Assembly: GCF_004329815.1 (NCBI RefSeq) | Contig: NZ_SJPE01000007.1 | Coordinates: forward strand, 1 to 64,000 | DNA from: Flavobacterium silvisoli | Lineage (GTDB): Bacteria; Bacteroidota; Bacteroidia; Flavobacteriales; Flavobacteriaceae | Reading direction: 5' to 3' | DNA: 64,000 nucleotides | Part shown: piece after piece, positions 25,726-36,010 of the stretch | Layout of the letters: each line of letters starts with the position of its first letter | Position numbering within the stretch: the stretch's first letter is position 1 | Notes under the pieces: model-generated | The model's database searches: none | What the model was told of the DNA's origin: nothing | The model's input: only the letters and a program-made list of their open reading frames with translations | Made by a program: the position numbers and the translations under genes

Positions 25726-27588
25726 GTGAATTACCTTTCTGTAGAAAATATATCAAAATCTTTTGGCGAAAGAACCTTGTTTAAAGACATTTCTTTCGGT
25801 ATCAACAAAGACCAAAAAATTGCTTTTATTGCCAAAAACGGTTCGGGCAAGACCTGCATTATGAACATCCTCAACGGCGAAGACGAACCCGATACCGGTC
25901 AGGTGGTGATTCGCAAAGGATTAAAAATGGCTTTTTTGTCGCAAAAAGACAAACTTCAGGATGAACTCACCATTGAGGAAAGCATTTTTGCTTCTGATAA
26001 TGAAATTCTGCATGTTATTGAGCGCTACGAAAAAGCATTAGAAAACCCCGAAGACGAAGAGAAATACCAATTAGCTTTTGACGAAATGGATCGTTACAAT
26101 GCATGGGATTTTGAAACACAGTTCAAGCAAATTTTATCCAAATTAAAATTGGACGATTTGAAACTGAAAGTAAAATCGCTTTCCGGCGGACAAAAAAAAC
26201 GGTTGTCTTTAGCCATCATATTAATTAACCGCCCCGATTTGTTAATATTGGATGAACCAACTAACCATCTCGATTTAGAAATGATTGAATGGTTGGAGAG
26301 TTATTTTGCTAAAGAAAACATTACTTTATTTATGGTGACGCACGACCGTTTCTTTTTGGAGCGCGTTTGTAACGAAATCATAGAATTAGACAATGGCAAA
26401 TTGTACTCCTATAAAGGTAACTATTCATACTATCTGCAGAAAAAAGAAGAACGCTTAGCCATGGAAAGTGCAACCATTGACAAAGCGCAGAACTTATTTG
26501 TAAAAGAATTGGCCTGGATGCGCAGACAACCCAAAGCCAGAACAACCAAATCGAAATCGCGCCAAGATGATTTTTACAAAATAAAAGAAGTGGCCGAAAG
26601 CCGCAGAAAAGAAAATGTGGTAGAACTCGAAATCAACATGGAGCGCATGGGCAGCAAGATTATTGAGTTGCACAAAATTTATAAAAAGTTTGGCGACAGG
26701 ATTATCCTTGATAATTTCAGCTACGATTTTCAACGCGGAGAACGGATCGGAATTATTGGCAAAAACGGAACCGGAAAATCAACTTTCCTCAATATTTTAA
26801 CCAAAACCATTCAACCCGACGGGGGTAAAGTCGTCATTGGTGACACCATCAAAGTAGGCTATTACACCCAAAGCGGTATCAACCCCAAACCAGGCCAAAA
26901 AGTCATTGACATCATCAAAGAATATGGTGAATACATTCCGCTGACAAAAGGAAAAATCATTTCGGCTTCGCAATTGTTAGAACGTTTCTTATTTGATTCC
27001 AAAAAGCAATATGACTTTGTTGAAAAACTGAGTGGCGGTGAGTTGAAGCGTTTGTATTTGTGTACGGTTTTAATTCAGAATCCGAACTTTTTAATCCTTG
27101 ATGAGCCTACCAATGACTTAGATATCGTGACTTTAAATGTATTGGAAAGTTTCCTGTTGGATTATCCCGGATGCTTGTTAGTGGTATCGCACGATCGTTA
27201 TTTTATGGATAAGATAGTAGACCATCTATTCATCTTCAGAGGTGAAGGACAGATTGAAGATTTCCCTGGAAATTACTCAGATTTCCGTATTTATGAAGAT
27301 TCGGCAGAACCGAAAGAACTGTCTAATGTAAGCACCGAAAAAGTAAATTGGAAACAAAACAATCCAACAACGACTGGTTTAAGCTTCAATGAACAAAAAG
27401 AATTCAACAAAATTGAGCGCGAAATCAAAGACCTAGAATACGAGAAAAAACAAATCGAAAACCTATTCGCCGAAGGTAAAGTTGCCGATGCCGACATCAC
27501 GGTCAAAGCCAACGAATTACAGTCCATCATAAACAAATTAGAAGCAAAGGAAGAGCGCTGGTTTGAATTATCGTCAAAAATGGAATAA
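25726..27588 (+). CDS. ABC-F family ATPase, Uup-like
   Basis: 620 residues, two ABC domains in tandem and no membrane segment. Domain 1: GKNGSGKT-like AKNGSGKTCIM (~43), signature LSGGQKKRLS, Walker B LLILDEPTNHLD. Domain 2: GKNGTGKSTFL (~345), signature LSGGELKRLY, Walker B FLILDEPTNDLD. A C-terminal coiled coil (EIKDLEYEKKQIENLFAEGK, ~560-620) marks the Uup type. Such proteins act on ribosomes or DNA intermediates. The start codon is GTG at 25726, which fits the conserved MNYLSVENISKSFG. The stop overlaps the ATG of the next gene (TAATG), implying translational coupling. Confidence 0.9.
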   Translation: MNYLSVENISKSFGERTLFKDISFGINKDQKIAFIAKNGSGKTCIMNILNGEDEPDTGQVVIRKGLKMAFLSQKDKLQDELTIEESIFASDNEILHVIERYEKALENPEDEEKYQLAFDEMDRYNAWDFETQFKQILSKLKLDDLKLKVKSLSGGQKKRLSLAIILINRPDLLILDEPTNHLDLEMIEWLESYFAKENITLFMVTHDRFFLERVCNEIIELDNGKLYSYKGNYSYYLQKKEERLAMESATIDKAQNLFVKELAWMRRQPKARTTKSKSRQDDFYKIKEVAESRRKENVVELEINMERMGSKIIELHKIYKKFGDRIILDNFSYDFQRGERIGIIGKNGTGKSTFLNILTKTIQPDGGKVVIGDTIKVGYYTQSGINPKPGQKVIDIIKEYGEYIPLTKGKIISASQLLERFLFDSKKQYDFVEKLSGGELKRLYLCTVLIQNPNFLILDEPTNDLDIVTLNVLESFLLDYPGCLLVVSHDRYFMDKIVDHLFIFRGEGQIEDFPGNYSDFRIYEDSAEPKELSNVSTEKVNWKQNNPTTTGLSFNEQKEFNKIEREIKDLEYEKKQIENLFAEGKVADADITVKANELQSIINKLEAKEERWFELSSKME

Positions 27589-28367
27589 TGTTTCACTGGG
27601 CAAAATCTTATCTCAACTTCCTTTGGCACTCCAAAAACGAACACGGAGTGCATTCGCCTTTCGTGTTTTCTTTAGTGACCAAATGTTTTTACGATAAAAA
27701 AAAGTATGCCGAATATGCTCTTTTAAAAAATTATCGCAATACGCTTTTACAAAACAAAAACACGATTGAAGTCACCGATTTCGGAGCCGGTTCGCGCGTT
27801 TTCAAAAGCAATAGCAGAGCCGTAAATCAAATAGCAAAGAACGCCGGTATATCAAAAAAAAGAGCCGAATTATTGTTCCGAATCACCAATTATTTCAAAC
27901 CCGAAAATATACTGGAGATAGGAACCTCACTAGGGCTAGCCTCTTCGGCACTTTCGTTAGCAAGTAAAAATGCTACCATAACCACGTTGGAAGGTTGCGA
28001 AAATACTATGACCGAAGCCAAAAAACAATTTAAAAAATTCGGTTTAAAAAACATTAATTCAATTCATACAGAATTTTCAAACTACCTAAAAAATTGTCAA
28101 TTGTCAATTGTCAATTATCAATTAATCTACTTTGACGGCAACCATTCCAAACAAGCCACTTTAGAATATTTCGAGTTACTTCTTCCAACCACAACCAACG
28201 ACTGCGTTTGGATTTTTGACGACATTCACTGGTCAGAAGACATGGAGGAAGCATGGGAGGCAATTAAAAAGCATCCATCCGTAACGGTAACTATCGATAC
28301 TTTTCAATGGGGATTGGTATTTTTCAGAAAAGAACAACCCAAAGAACATTTTGTAATCAGAATATAA
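27588..28367 (+). CDS. Class I SAM-dependent methyltransferase
   Basis: 259 residues. The SAM-binding motif I is [16 protein letters not shown] (~105-120), motif II is in [14 protein letters not shown], and [20 protein letters not shown] with [10 protein letters not shown] resembles the O-methyltransferase-type motif IV/VI region. Just before YFDGN lies [11 protein letters not shown], encoded by an array of 7-nt repeats (28095-28125) that appears to be an insertion. The gene is coupled to the ABC-F gene upstream. Substrate is unknown. Confidence 0.85.
   Translation: MFHWAKSYLNFLWHSKNEHGVHSPFVFSLVTKCFYDKKKYAEYALLKNYRNTLLQNKNTIEVTDFGAGSRVFKSNSRAVNQIAKNAGISKKRAELLFRITNYFKPENILEIGTSLGLASSALSLASKNATITTLEGCENTMTEAKKQFKKFGLKNINSIHTEFSNYLKNCQLSIVNYQLIYFDGNHSKQATLEYFELLLPTTTNDCVWIFDDIHWSEDMEEAWEAIKKHPSVTVTIDTFQWGLVFFRKEQPKEHFVIRI
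28095..28125 (+). repeat. Heptad-period repeat inside a coding region
   Basis: Four tandem 7-nt units (TGTCAAT three times, then TATCAAT) followed by TA lie inside the methyltransferase gene. Seven is not a multiple of three, so the units are read in shifting frames, giving QLSIVNYQL. Similar arrays elsewhere in the window are intergenic. Confidence 0.85.
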
Positions 28368-28397
28368 ACCCGATGTAACAAAACCTGATTTCAGATT

Positions 28398-28436
28398 ACT
28401 TATATTTACCATTCACAATTCACAACTCACAATTTC
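28398..28436 (+). repeat. Heptad-period repeat before the LolD-type gene
   Basis: TTCACAA, TTCACAA, CTCACAA and a partial TTTCA run directly into the ATG at 28438. Confidence 0.75.
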
Positions 28437-28437
28437 A

Positions 28438-29136
28438 ATGGCAAATCCATTAATCAAAATAAGCAACCTGAAACGCGATTTTCAATTAGGCAGCGAAACC
28501 ATTTATGTCTTAAAAGGCATCGATTTAGAAATCAACAAAGGCGAATATGTAGCCCTCATGGGACCATCCGGTTCCGGAAAATCCACTTTAATGAACCTTT
28601 TAGGTTGTTTGGATACGCCAACTTCAGGAACGTATATTCTGAACGGAAAAGACGTCAGCCAAATGCACGATGACGACCTGGCCGAAATCCGCAACAAAGA
28701 AATCGGATTCGTCTTCCAAACTTTCAATCTTTTACCCAGAACTACTGCGCTCGATAACGTGGCCTTGCCCATGATATACGCCGGATATTCCAAATCCGAA
28801 AGAAACCAGCGCGCCACCGAAGTACTGACTCAGGTAAATTTGTCCGACCGTATGGACCACCAGCCCAACCAACTTTCGGGGGGACAACGCCAACGTGTAG
28901 CCATTGCCCGGGCATTGGTCAACAAACCTTCAATTATACTGGCCGACGAACCCACCGGAAACCTCGACAGTAAAACCTCGGTCGAAATCATGAATCTGTT
29001 CAACGACATTCACAAAAACGGCAACACCGTGATTTTGGTCACCCACGAAGAAGACATCGCCAAATACGCCCACCGCATCATCCGCCTGCGCGACGGATTA
29101 ATTGAAAGCGACAGCCTCAACCCCGATCATCTTTAA
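28438..29136 (+). CDS. ABC transporter ATP-binding protein, LolD/MacB type
   Basis: 232 residues. Walker [10 protein letters not shown] (~42-50), Q-loop [11 protein letters not shown], signature [15 protein letters not shown], Walker [12 protein letters not shown], and the H-loop in [14 protein letters not shown]. The Q-loop NLLP and D-loop GNLD are typical of the LolD/MacB/FtsE-like group that powers MacB-fold permeases (lipoprotein release or peptide and macrolide extrusion). No permease gene is adjacent, so the partner is encoded elsewhere. Base composition is visibly more GC-rich than the neighbours. Confidence 0.9.
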   Translation: MANPLIKISNLKRDFQLGSETIYVLKGIDLEINKGEYVALMGPSGSGKSTLMNLLGCLDTPTSGTYILNGKDVSQMHDDDLAEIRNKEIGFVFQTFNLLPRTTALDNVALPMIYAGYSKSERNQRATEVLTQVNLSDRMDHQPNQLSGGQRQRVAIARALVNKPSIILADEPTGNLDSKTSVEIMNLFNDIHKNGNTVILVTHEEDIAKYAHRIIRLRDGLIESDSLNPDHL

Positions 29137-29138
29137 AA

Positions 29139-29237
29139 TAAGAAGCGAAAAGCTTGGGTTTTATCAGTAATCCGTTTTCCCGCTTTCCGCGCTACACGGT
29201 AGCTGCTGCACACGAGCGAAGCGACTGCCTAAGGAAT
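29139..29237 (+). repeat. Dispersed structured element, copy E (longest)
   Basis: Read on the plus strand it begins just after the LolD-type stop (29136): AAGAAGCGAAAAGCTTGGG, TTTTCCCGCTTTCCGC, hairpin GCTAC-ACG-GTAGC, and ends ATCGGGGCTAG. Compared with copies C and D it carries an extra ~25 bp (29207-29231) containing its own GAGCGAAGCGACTG palindrome-like sequence between the hairpin and the end. Confidence 0.8.
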
Positions 29238-29246
29238 CGGGGCTAG

Positions 29247-29278
29247 TTGGTTATCCATTTGTATTTTTGTTATCTTTG
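29247..29278 (+). promoter_or_regulatory. Promoter of the adenosyltransferase gene
   Basis: TTG (29247-29249), 21-nt spacer, TATCTTTG (29271-29278). The start codon is 61 bp downstream, and the leader contains the heptad array 29302-29333. I saw no cobalamin riboswitch in this short leader. Confidence 0.65.
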
Positions 29279-29301
29279 AAATCAAATATATCGAATTACG
29301 A

Positions 29302-29333
29302 ATTTCCTAATTCCTAATTCCTAATTCCTAATT
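29302..29333 (+). repeat. Heptad-period repeat in the leader of the adenosyltransferase gene
   Basis: Four copies of TTCCTAA followed by a diverged unit end about 6 bp before the ATG at 29339. The same unit appears five times at 47653-47690. Confidence 0.85.
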
Positions 29334-29338
29334 CACTC

Positions 29339-29908
29339 ATGAAAGTCTATACCAAAACCGGCGACACCGGAACTACCGCACTCTTCGGCGGTACCCGCGT
29401 GCCCAAACACCATATCCGCATCGAAAGTTACGGCACCGTTGACGAACTCAATTCCCACATCGGTTTAATCCGTGACCAAGACATGAACCCATTGTATAAA
29501 AATGTATTGGCGGAAATACAAGACCGATTATTTACCGTTGGAGCCATACTGGCCACTCCACCCGAAAAAGAAATTCTTAAAAACGGTCAGCCGCGTCTCA
29601 ACATCAACCGCATTTCGGAAGAAGACATCGTGTTTTTAGAAAATGAAATCGACCTGATGGAGACCGCTTTGCCTCCCATGACACACTTTGTCTTGCCCGG
29701 CGGTCATACTACCGTGTCATATTGTCACATTGCCCGCTGTGTCTGCCGCAGAGCCGAACGATTGGCCGTACATTTACACGAATTAGAACCCACCGACGAA
29801 CAAGTTATTAAGTACTTAAACCGACTTTCTGACTATCTTTTTGTCTTGGCACGGAAGTTGTCCCAAGACCTGCACGCAGACGAAGTAAAATGGATACCAA
29901 GAAAATAA
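29339..29908 (+). CDS. Cob(I)yrinic acid a,c-diamide adenosyltransferase, PduO type
   Basis: 189 residues. The enzyme transfers the adenosyl group of ATP to cob(I)alamin. Family motifs are MKVYTKTGDTGTTALFGGTR at the N-terminus (ATP binding), ESYGTVDELNSHIG, FVLPGG and CRRAERLAV, and LNRLSDYLFVLAR near the end. The product adenosylcobalamin is the cofactor of methylmalonyl-CoA mutase, whose chaperone MeaB is encoded at 39893. Confidence 0.95.
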   Translation: MKVYTKTGDTGTTALFGGTRVPKHHIRIESYGTVDELNSHIGLIRDQDMNPLYKNVLAEIQDRLFTVGAILATPPEKEILKNGQPRLNINRISEEDIVFLENEIDLMETALPPMTHFVLPGGHTTVSYCHIARCVCRRAERLAVHLHELEPTDEQVIKYLNRLSDYLFVLARKLSQDLHADEVKWIPRK

Positions 29909-29963
29909 AATTTTAGAATAAAGATTAACGATTTATGAGGTCAGATTTGATATTGAAGTACTT

Positions 29964-30002
29964 CTTAAATCTTAAATCACAAATCAACAATCAACAATAA
30001 AA
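29964..30002 (+). repeat. Heptad-period repeat upstream of the DUF2795 gene
   Basis: Reads in 7-nt steps as TCTTAAA, TCTTAAA, TCACAAA, TCAACAA, TCAACAA, TAAAA. The units differ in sequence but keep the 7-nt period. It lies upstream of the DUF2795 promoter. Confidence 0.75.
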
Positions 30003-30042
30003 AGCCGTTCTTAAACATAATTAAAAATAAATCAAAAAAAAC

Positions 30043-30072
30043 TTGACTTTTTCAGTATTAAATTTATTTTTG
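30043..30072 (+). promoter_or_regulatory. Promoter of the DUF2795 gene
   Basis: TTG (30043-30045), 19-nt spacer, TATTTTTG (30065-30072), 22 bp before the start codon. This is one of the best consensus matches in the window. Confidence 0.8.
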
Positions 30073-30094
30073 CATAAACTAAAATCGACAGAAG

Positions 30095-30316
30095 ATGTAT
30101 TGGACATTAGAATTAGCATCCTACTTAAGTGATGCCCCTTGGCCAGCTACCAAAGATGAACTTATCGACTATGCTATACGAACAGGAGCTCCACTAGAAG
30201 TAGTAGAGAATTTACAATCGATAGAGGACGAAGGTGAAATTTACGAATCAATGGAAGAAATTTGGCCCGATTATCCAACTGACGAAGATTACCTTTGGAA
30301 CGAGGATGAATATTAA
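30095..30316 (+). CDS. DUF2795 family small acidic protein
   Basis: 73 residues, very acidic. MYWTLELASYLSDAPWPATK followed by DELIDYAIRTGAPLEVVENL matches DUF2795, a small helical domain in which the WPATKxELIDYA pattern is typical. The C-terminus is a run of Asp, Glu and aromatic residues. Function is not known. It has its own promoter and terminator and lies just before secA. Confidence 0.88.
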   Translation: MYWTLELASYLSDAPWPATKDELIDYAIRTGAPLEVVENLQSIEDEGEIYESMEEIWPDYPTDEDYLWNEDEY

Positions 30317-30339
30317 AAAAATAAACGTACACAGCAGAA

Positions 30340-30366
30340 AAAAGTCCACTTGGGGCTTTTTTTTTG
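30340..30366 (+). terminator. Terminator of the DUF2795 gene
   Basis: AAAAGTCC (30340-30347) pairs with GGGCTTTT (30353-30360) including one G-T pair, followed by a run of T. The T-run leads into the secA promoter. Confidence 0.75.
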
Positions 30367-30368
30367 TT

Positions 30369-30376
30369 TAAATTTG
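30369..30376 (+). promoter_or_regulatory. -7 element of the secA promoter
   Basis: TAAATTTG lies 35 bp before the secA start, directly after the T-run of the preceding terminator. A TTG at 30350-30352 gives a slightly short 16-nt spacer. Confidence 0.5.
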
Positions 30377-30410
30377 CACACCTTTTTTCAACATATAATA
30401 CAAACCCATT

Positions 30411-33400
30411 ATGAGTTTCATAAATAGCATTATCAAAGCTTTTGTAGGCGACAAATCTCAAAAAGATGTCAAAGCCACACAACCTTATATCAACAAAATA
30501 AAAGCTTTAGAGCCTGTGTTAGCGGCACTATCTCATGACGAACTGAGAGCTAAAACAGCCGAATTCAAGGCCAAAATAAAACAAGCAAGAGCTAAACAGG
30601 ATGCCGAAATTGAAGCCAAAAAAGCCGAAGCCGAAAACACTGCGGATATCGACCTGAGAGAAGACATCTATAACGCTATAGATGCTTTGGAAAAAGAAGC
30701 TTATGAAATTTCAGAAAAGGTATTAATGGAAATTCTTCCCGAGGCTTTTGCCGTGGTAAAAGAAACCGCCCGTCGTTTCAAAGAAAACACTTCTATTACC
30801 GTAACCGCGACTCCTAAGGACAGAGAGCTTTCGGCTACTAAATCATACATTACTCTTGACGGTGACCAAGCACACTGGGCCAATTCCTGGAATGCCGCCG
30901 GAAAAGAAATTACCTGGGACATGATTCATTACGACGTGCAGTTGATTGGGGGTATCGTGTTGCACCAAGGTAAAATTGCCGAGATGCAAACCGGAGAAGG
31001 AAAAACATTGGTGGCAACCTTGCCGCTCTATTTAAACGCTTTGACCGGAAACGGCGTACACCTAGTAACCGTAAATGATTATTTGGCCAAACGTGACAGC
31101 ACTTGGAAAGCTCCGTTATTCGAGTTCCACGGATTGACTGTAGATTGTATCGACAACCACTCTCCGAATTCTGATGCGCGAAGAAAAGCTTACGAAGCCG
31201 ACATCACTTACGGAACCAATAACGAGTTCGGTTTTGATTACCTGCGTGACAACATGGCGCATTCACCCGAAGATTTAGTACAACGCAAACACAATTATGC
31301 CATAGTCGATGAGGTAGACTCCGTATTGATTGACGATGCGAGAACTCCGTTGATTATTTCGGGTCCGGTGCCTGATGGTGACCGACACGAATTCAACGAA
31401 TTGAAACCAAAAATTGAAAACCTTTACAATTTACAACGTCAACTGGCCAACGGATTCTTAACCGAAGCTAAACGTTTGTTCAAAGAAGGCAATATGAAAG
31501 AAGCCGGGTTCCAATTGTTGAGAGCCTACAGAGCTTTACCAAAAAACAAAGCACTAATCAAATTCTTGAGCGAAGAAGGTGTTAAACAATTACTGCAAAA
31601 AACCGAAAACGAATACATGGCTGACAACAACCGCAAAATGCCGGAAGTGGACGAAGCCTTGTACTTTGTAATCGAGGAGAAAAACAATCAAGTAGAATTA
31701 TCAGATAACGGGATTAAATTCTTATCCAAAGACACCGATGAAAACTTCTTCGTTTTACCGGATATCGGAACCGAAATTGCCAACATCGAAAAACAAAATC
31801 TGGAAAAAGATAAAGAAGCAGAAGCCAAAGAGCGTTTGTTTCAGGATTTCGGCATAAAAAGTGAGCGCATCCACACGTTGACACAATTACTAAAAGCTTA
31901 CACCTTGTTTGAAAAAGACGTCGAATACGTAATCATGGATAACAAAATCCTGATTGTAGACGAGCAAACCGGGCGCATCATGGATGGCCGTCGCTACTCA
32001 GACGGATTACACCAAGCCATTGAAGCCAAAGAAAACGTAACCATTGAAGCGGCAACCCAAACCTTTGCAACCATTACCCTTCAGAATTACTTCCGTATGT
32101 ACAGTAAATTAGCCGGTATGACCGGAACTGCTGTAACCGAAGCCGGAGAATTTTGGGAAATTTACAAATTGGATGTGGTAGAAATTCCAACCAACAGAGG
32201 AATTGCCCGTCAGGATAAAGAAGATTTAATTTACCGTTCCGTTCGTGAAAAATTTAATGCTGTCATTGAAGATGTGACGCAATTGTCACAATCCGGAAGA
32301 CCGGTATTGATTGGTACTACCTCGGTAGAAATTTCAGAATTGTTGAGCCGCATGCTTCGCGTTCGTAACGTTCCGCATAATGTATTGAACGCCAAATTAC
32401 ACAAAAAAGAAGCTGAAATTGTAGCCGAAGCCGGAAAACCGGGTGTCGTTACGATTGCAACGAACATGGCCGGTCGTGGAACCGATATTAAGTTAACTCC
32501 GGAAGTAAAAGCTGCCGGCGGTTTAGCCATCATTGGTACCGAGCGACATGATTCTCGTCGTGTTGACCGTCAGTTGCGCGGTCGTGCCGGTCGTCAGGGA
32601 GATCCGGGAAGTTCACAGTTTTATGTGTCTTTGGAGGATAACCTGATGCGTTTGTTTGGTTCAGAAAGAGTAGCCAAAATCATGGACCGTATGGGATTGA
32701 AAGAAGGTGAAGTAATTCAACACTCGATGATGACCAAATCGATTGAGCGCGCACAGAAAAAAGTGGAAGAAAACAACTTCGGTACCCGTAAGCGTTTGTT
32801 GGAATACGATGATGTGATGAATGCTCAAAGAGAGGTCGTTTACAAACGTCGTCGCCATGCCTTGCACGGAGAACGTCTGAAACTGGATATCGCCAATATG
32901 ATGTATGATACCTGCGAGTTAATCGTAAGTGAAAATAAAGCGAAAAACGATTTCAAAAATTTTGAATTCGAATTGATTCGTTATTTCTCTATTACCTCAC
33001 CCATCACTCAAAGCGAATTTGAAAAAGGTTCCGAAATAGATATTACCGGTAAAGTATATAAAGCTGCTTTGGCTTACTATAACGAAAAAACTGAGAGAAG
33101 TGCCCGAGAAGCATTCCCAATCATTGCGGATGTTTATCAACGTGAAGGCAATAAATTTGAACGCATCATCGTACCGTTTTCAGACGGCATCAAAACATTG
33201 AATGTAGTGACCGATTTGAAAAAAGCCTTTGAAACTAACGGTGCTCAACTCGTAGCTGATTTTGAAAAAAACATAACATTAGCCATCGTAGACGAAGCAT
33301 GGAAGAAACACTTACGCAAAATGGACGAATTAAAACAATCCGTACAATTAGCGGTGCACGAACAAAAAGATCCACTGCTTATATACAAACTGGAAGCTTT

Positions 33401-33764
33401 TAAATTGTTCCGAAACATGTTAGACGGAGTCAACAAAGAAGTGATTTCATTCTTGTTCAAAGGTGATTTACCGCAACAAAATCAAAACATACAAGAAGCA
33501 AGACAAATTCGAGAAAAACAAAACTATACCGAAAGCAAAGACGAAGTATTAAATTCGGATGAATTGGCAGAACGCAATCGAGAAGCCGGCCAAACCCAAC
33601 AACGTCCGCAAGTAACTGAAACCATTGTACGCGATCAACCGAAAATCAACCGCAATGACAATGTTACCATCAAGCACGTAATGAGTGGTAAAACCGAAAC
33701 CATGAAATACAAAAAGGCCGAAAGCATGTTGGCTTCAGGCGAGTGGGTTATTGTAAATGAATAA
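30411..33764 (+). CDS. secA: Preprotein translocase ATPase SecA
   Basis: 1117 residues, the motor that pushes unfolded proteins through SecYEG. Motor motifs: [14 protein letters not shown] (Walker A), [71 protein letters not shown]. It is ~200 residues longer than E. coli SecA. The main addition (~335-500, between [13 protein letters not shown] and [13 protein letters not shown]) is in the preprotein cross-linking domain, as in other Bacteroidetes. The end ([20 protein letters not shown]) lacks the CxC zinc finger that binds SecB in proteobacteria. Confidence 0.97.
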   Translation: MSFINSIIKAFVGDKSQKDVKATQPYINKIKALEPVLAALSHDELRAKTAEFKAKIKQARAKQDAEIEAKKAEAENTADIDLREDIYNAIDALEKEAYEISEKVLMEILPEAFAVVKETARRFKENTSITVTATPKDRELSATKSYITLDGDQAHWANSWNAAGKEITWDMIHYDVQLIGGIVLHQGKIAEMQTGEGKTLVATLPLYLNALTGNGVHLVTVNDYLAKRDSTWKAPLFEFHGLTVDCIDNHSPNSDARRKAYEADITYGTNNEFGFDYLRDNMAHSPEDLVQRKHNYAIVDEVDSVLIDDARTPLIISGPVPDGDRHEFNELKPKIENLYNLQRQLANGFLTEAKRLFKEGNMKEAGFQLLRAYRALPKNKALIKFLSEEGVKQLLQKTENEYMADNNRKMPEVDEALYFVIEEKNNQVELSDNGIKFLSKDTDENFFVLPDIGTEIANIEKQNLEKDKEAEAKERLFQDFGIKSERIHTLTQLLKAYTLFEKDVEYVIMDNKILIVDEQTGRIMDGRRYSDGLHQAIEAKENVTIEAATQTFATITLQNYFRMYSKLAGMTGTAVTEAGEFWEIYKLDVVEIPTNRGIARQDKEDLIYRSVREKFNAVIEDVTQLSQSGRPVLIGTTSVEISELLSRMLRVRNVPHNVLNAKLHKKEAEIVAEAGKPGVVTIATNMAGRGTDIKLTPEVKAAGGLAIIGTERHDSRRVDRQLRGRAGRQGDPGSSQFYVSLEDNLMRLFGSERVAKIMDRMGLKEGEVIQHSMMTKSIERAQKKVEENNFGTRKRLLEYDDVMNAQREVVYKRRRHALHGERLKLDIANMMYDTCELIVSENKAKNDFKNFEFELIRYFSITSPITQSEFEKGSEIDITGKVYKAALAYYNEKTERSAREAFPIIADVYQREGNKFERIIVPFSDGIKTLNVVTDLKKAFETNGAQLVADFEKNITLAIVDEAWKKHLRKMDELKQSVQLAVHEQKDPLLIYKLEAFKLFRNMLDGVNKEVISFLFKGDLPQQNQNIQEARQIREKQNYTESKDEVLNSDELAERNREAGQTQQRPQVTETIVRDQPKINRNDNVTIKHVMSGKTETMKYKKAESMLASGEWVIVNE

Positions 33765-33795
33765 TTAGCCTTCAATTTCTGATTATTAAAACTAA

Positions 33796-33825
33796 AACCC
33801 CCAACAACTTTGGTTGTTGGGGGTT
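33796..33825. terminator. Bidirectional terminator between secA and a hybrid kinase gene
   Basis: A perfect 13-bp stem AACCCCCAACAAC (33796-33808) and GTTGTTGGGGGTT (33813-33825) with loop TTTG. The genes on both sides converge on it. Confidence 0.9.
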
Positions 33826-33837
33826 CTCTTTATGTCA

Positions 33838-35802
33838 TCAATTATGATTATTCTTTATCTTTTCAATCCATACTTGAAGCACTTTTCGCAATTCGTCAAC
33901 AATGAGCGGTTTCGACAAATAATCGTTCATTCCTGCCTCAAAGCATTTCTCTTTTTCTCCCGGCATAATACCGGCTGTTAATGCAATTATCGGAATCATA
34001 TTACCCTGACTATGCTTACGCATAGCTACTGTTGCTTCATATCCATTCATCCTGGGCATTTGAATATCCATAAAAATCATGTCTAATGATTCTCTTTCAA
34101 AAATTTCCAATGCCTGAACACCATCAAAAGCTTGAAATAAAGTTACATTTGGGATCAATCGTTTCAGTAATGTTTTGGCCAAATAAAGATTTACCTGATT
34201 GTCTTCTACCACTAAAATATTCAAAGTTTCTTCAAAAAGAATTGAATCGTATTCACTTGTTTGATCTTTTTCTTGTTCCAGCTGTGAACTGATATGATTC
34301 TGAATCTTGAACTTTACCTCAAAATAAAAATCACTGCCTTCGCCATATTTACTGATTAGCTGCAATCTACTGTTCATGAGCTCTAACAACTTATTAGAAA
34401 TAGCTAAGCCCAATCCGGTACCACCAAATTTTCTGCTCGTAGTTGTATCCTCCTGTACAAAGGACTGAAATATTTTTTCCTGATTCTGCTTTTGAATTCC
34501 CATACCGGTGTCTTTTACAGAAAATTGTATGGTTGTTTCTTCTTCATTTTTAACAATCAGTCGAATATCAATATGTATTTGACCAAAAGCCGTAAACTTG
34601 AGAGCATTACTGATTAGATTAACCAAAATTTGTTTTAATCGTAAATCATCCGCCAAAATAAACTGTGGAATTTGACTATCAATAGTCAATTTTAAATCAA
34701 TCTTTTTGCGATCCGCTTCATGCCTGAATAATTCAACTATTTGCTGTGAAACGGCGAAAATGTCAATAGTATGTTCATTCAGTTCGAGCTTGCCTTCTTC
34801 GATTTTAGAAAAATCCAAAATATCGTTTACAATTTCCATGAGTGTTGAAGCAGAATCGGTAATCATGGTCATGTATTCCGATTGGTTTTTATCCAAATCT
34901 GTTCGCATCAAGAGCCCGGTAAACCCAATGATGCCATTCAAAGGAGTCCTGATTTCGTGACTCATATTGGCCAAAAAATCAGATTTAGCCTTACTTGCAG
35001 CTTCCGCTTGAATTTTTGCCTTTACCAACTCCATTTCCATTTCCTTACGATCTGTAATGTCTATAAAAGTAATGACTACTTCTTCTATTTGCTGATCATG
35101 ATCAAAAACCGGAAAACCATTGACCATTACCCAAACCACATCACTTTGAGTCGGTCTGTAAATACCCATCGTAAAATTTTTAAGGGGATGCCTGCTTTTT
35201 ATGATTTGATTCACGGGAAAATCAGCTAACAGAAGCTCTGAATAATCTTCATCTATAAATTTCCATTCCGATTCAATAGCTATTTTTCCTTTCATTTGGG
35301 CCTCGGTGAGCCCTAATAAATCACAGGATTTTGAATTGCAATTTCGTACAGAAGTATCAGGATTATGAACCACCACTCCGGCTTCAAGATTATTTAAAAT
35401 ACTTTGATACCGTTGCTCATTTTCCTGAATCGATTTCAATACGTTTTTACGCTCTGTAATATCCTTACCATAACAAACCACGCCTATGATTTCATCTTTG
35501 GAGTACATAGGATGAATATTGGCTTCAAACCAATATATTTGATCGGAATCTTTTCGGGGAACGCAAATTTCCTCCTTAACAATCTCTCCCGACAAGCCAC
35601 GGTCATAAAAAGTTTTCCAAAGATTAAGATAGTCTTCCGGATAAGCTTCCCGGTTTAAGGCGCATTCATTTATCTTAAAAGTCGTTCCGGTTGAATCTCT
35701 GACCGTCTTTAAAAAAGCATTGTTAGCCGCAATCAATTTATACTCTCTGTCAACACTCCAAATTAAATCGGAAATACTATTCACAATGGCTTCATTCAAC
35801 AT
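33838..35802 (-). CDS. PAS-PAS hybrid sensor histidine kinase with receiver domain
   Basis: 654 residues, no membrane segment, so a cytosolic sensor. Order: PAS (~1-118, ending YGKDITERK), PAS (~120-250, ending TFIDITDRK), short coil, HisKA with [19 protein letters not shown] (phospho-His282), HATPase (~390-510: [28 protein letters not shown]), and a C-terminal receiver with phospho-Asp579 in [11 protein letters not shown]. There is no Hpt domain and no output domain. The ligand or redox cue of the PAS domains is not evident. It is a paralogue of the kinase at 52695. Confidence 0.93.
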   Translation of the reverse strand: MLNEAIVNSISDLIWSVDREYKLIAANNAFLKTVRDSTGTTFKINECALNREAYPEDYLNLWKTFYDRGLSGEIVKEEICVPRKDSDQIYWFEANIHPMYSKDEIIGVVCYGKDITERKNVLKSIQENEQRYQSILNNLEAGVVVHNPDTSVRNCNSKSCDLLGLTEAQMKGKIAIESEWKFIDEDYSELLLADFPVNQIIKSRHPLKNFTMGIYRPTQSDVVWVMVNGFPVFDHDQQIEEVVITFIDITDRKEMEMELVKAKIQAEAASKAKSDFLANMSHEIRTPLNGIIGFTGLLMRTDLDKNQSEYMTMITDSASTLMEIVNDILDFSKIEEGKLELNEHTIDIFAVSQQIVELFRHEADRKKIDLKLTIDSQIPQFILADDLRLKQILVNLISNALKFTAFGQIHIDIRLIVKNEEETTIQFSVKDTGMGIQKQNQEKIFQSFVQEDTTTSRKFGGTGLGLAISNKLLELMNSRLQLISKYGEGSDFYFEVKFKIQNHISSQLEQEKDQTSEYDSILFEETLNILVVEDNQVNLYLAKTLLKRLIPNVTLFQAFDGVQALEIFERESLDMIFMDIQMPRMNGYEATVAMRKHSQGNMIPIIALTAGIMPGEKEKCFEAGMNDYLSKPLIVDELRKVLQVWIEKIKNNHN

Positions 35803-35986
35803 AGTCCAGGCGTATTAATTCAATAAATTAATTTTAAATTTAGTTAAAATAATCAATCTTTTATATGTTTTAAAAAAATTAAATAAAATACTTATTGTTT
35901 TTTAACAATTAGTAAAAACAATAAATAAACAACCTTGAAATCCAAAATAACTGCAGTCTGTAGTAAGTTTTGACAGATAATCAAAA

Positions 35987-36006
35987 AGTCCCGGCTTGCC
36001 GGGACT
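35987..36006 (-). terminator. Terminator of the FAD-oxidase gene
   Basis: AGTCCCGGC-TT-GCCGGGACT, a 9-bp GC-rich stem with a tiny loop, lies just past the stop codon on the minus strand and is followed there by a short T-run. Confidence 0.85.
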
Positions 36007-36010
36007 CTCT

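Noticed and set aside
25726-27588. Antibiotic-resistance ABC-F protein
   Set aside because: The C-terminal coiled coil and overall layout fit housekeeping Uup, not the resistance subfamilies with long interdomain arms.
29302-29333. TTCCTAA array as a minimal CRISPR or integron site
   Set aside because: The units are directly tandem with no spacers and no integrase or cas gene is near.
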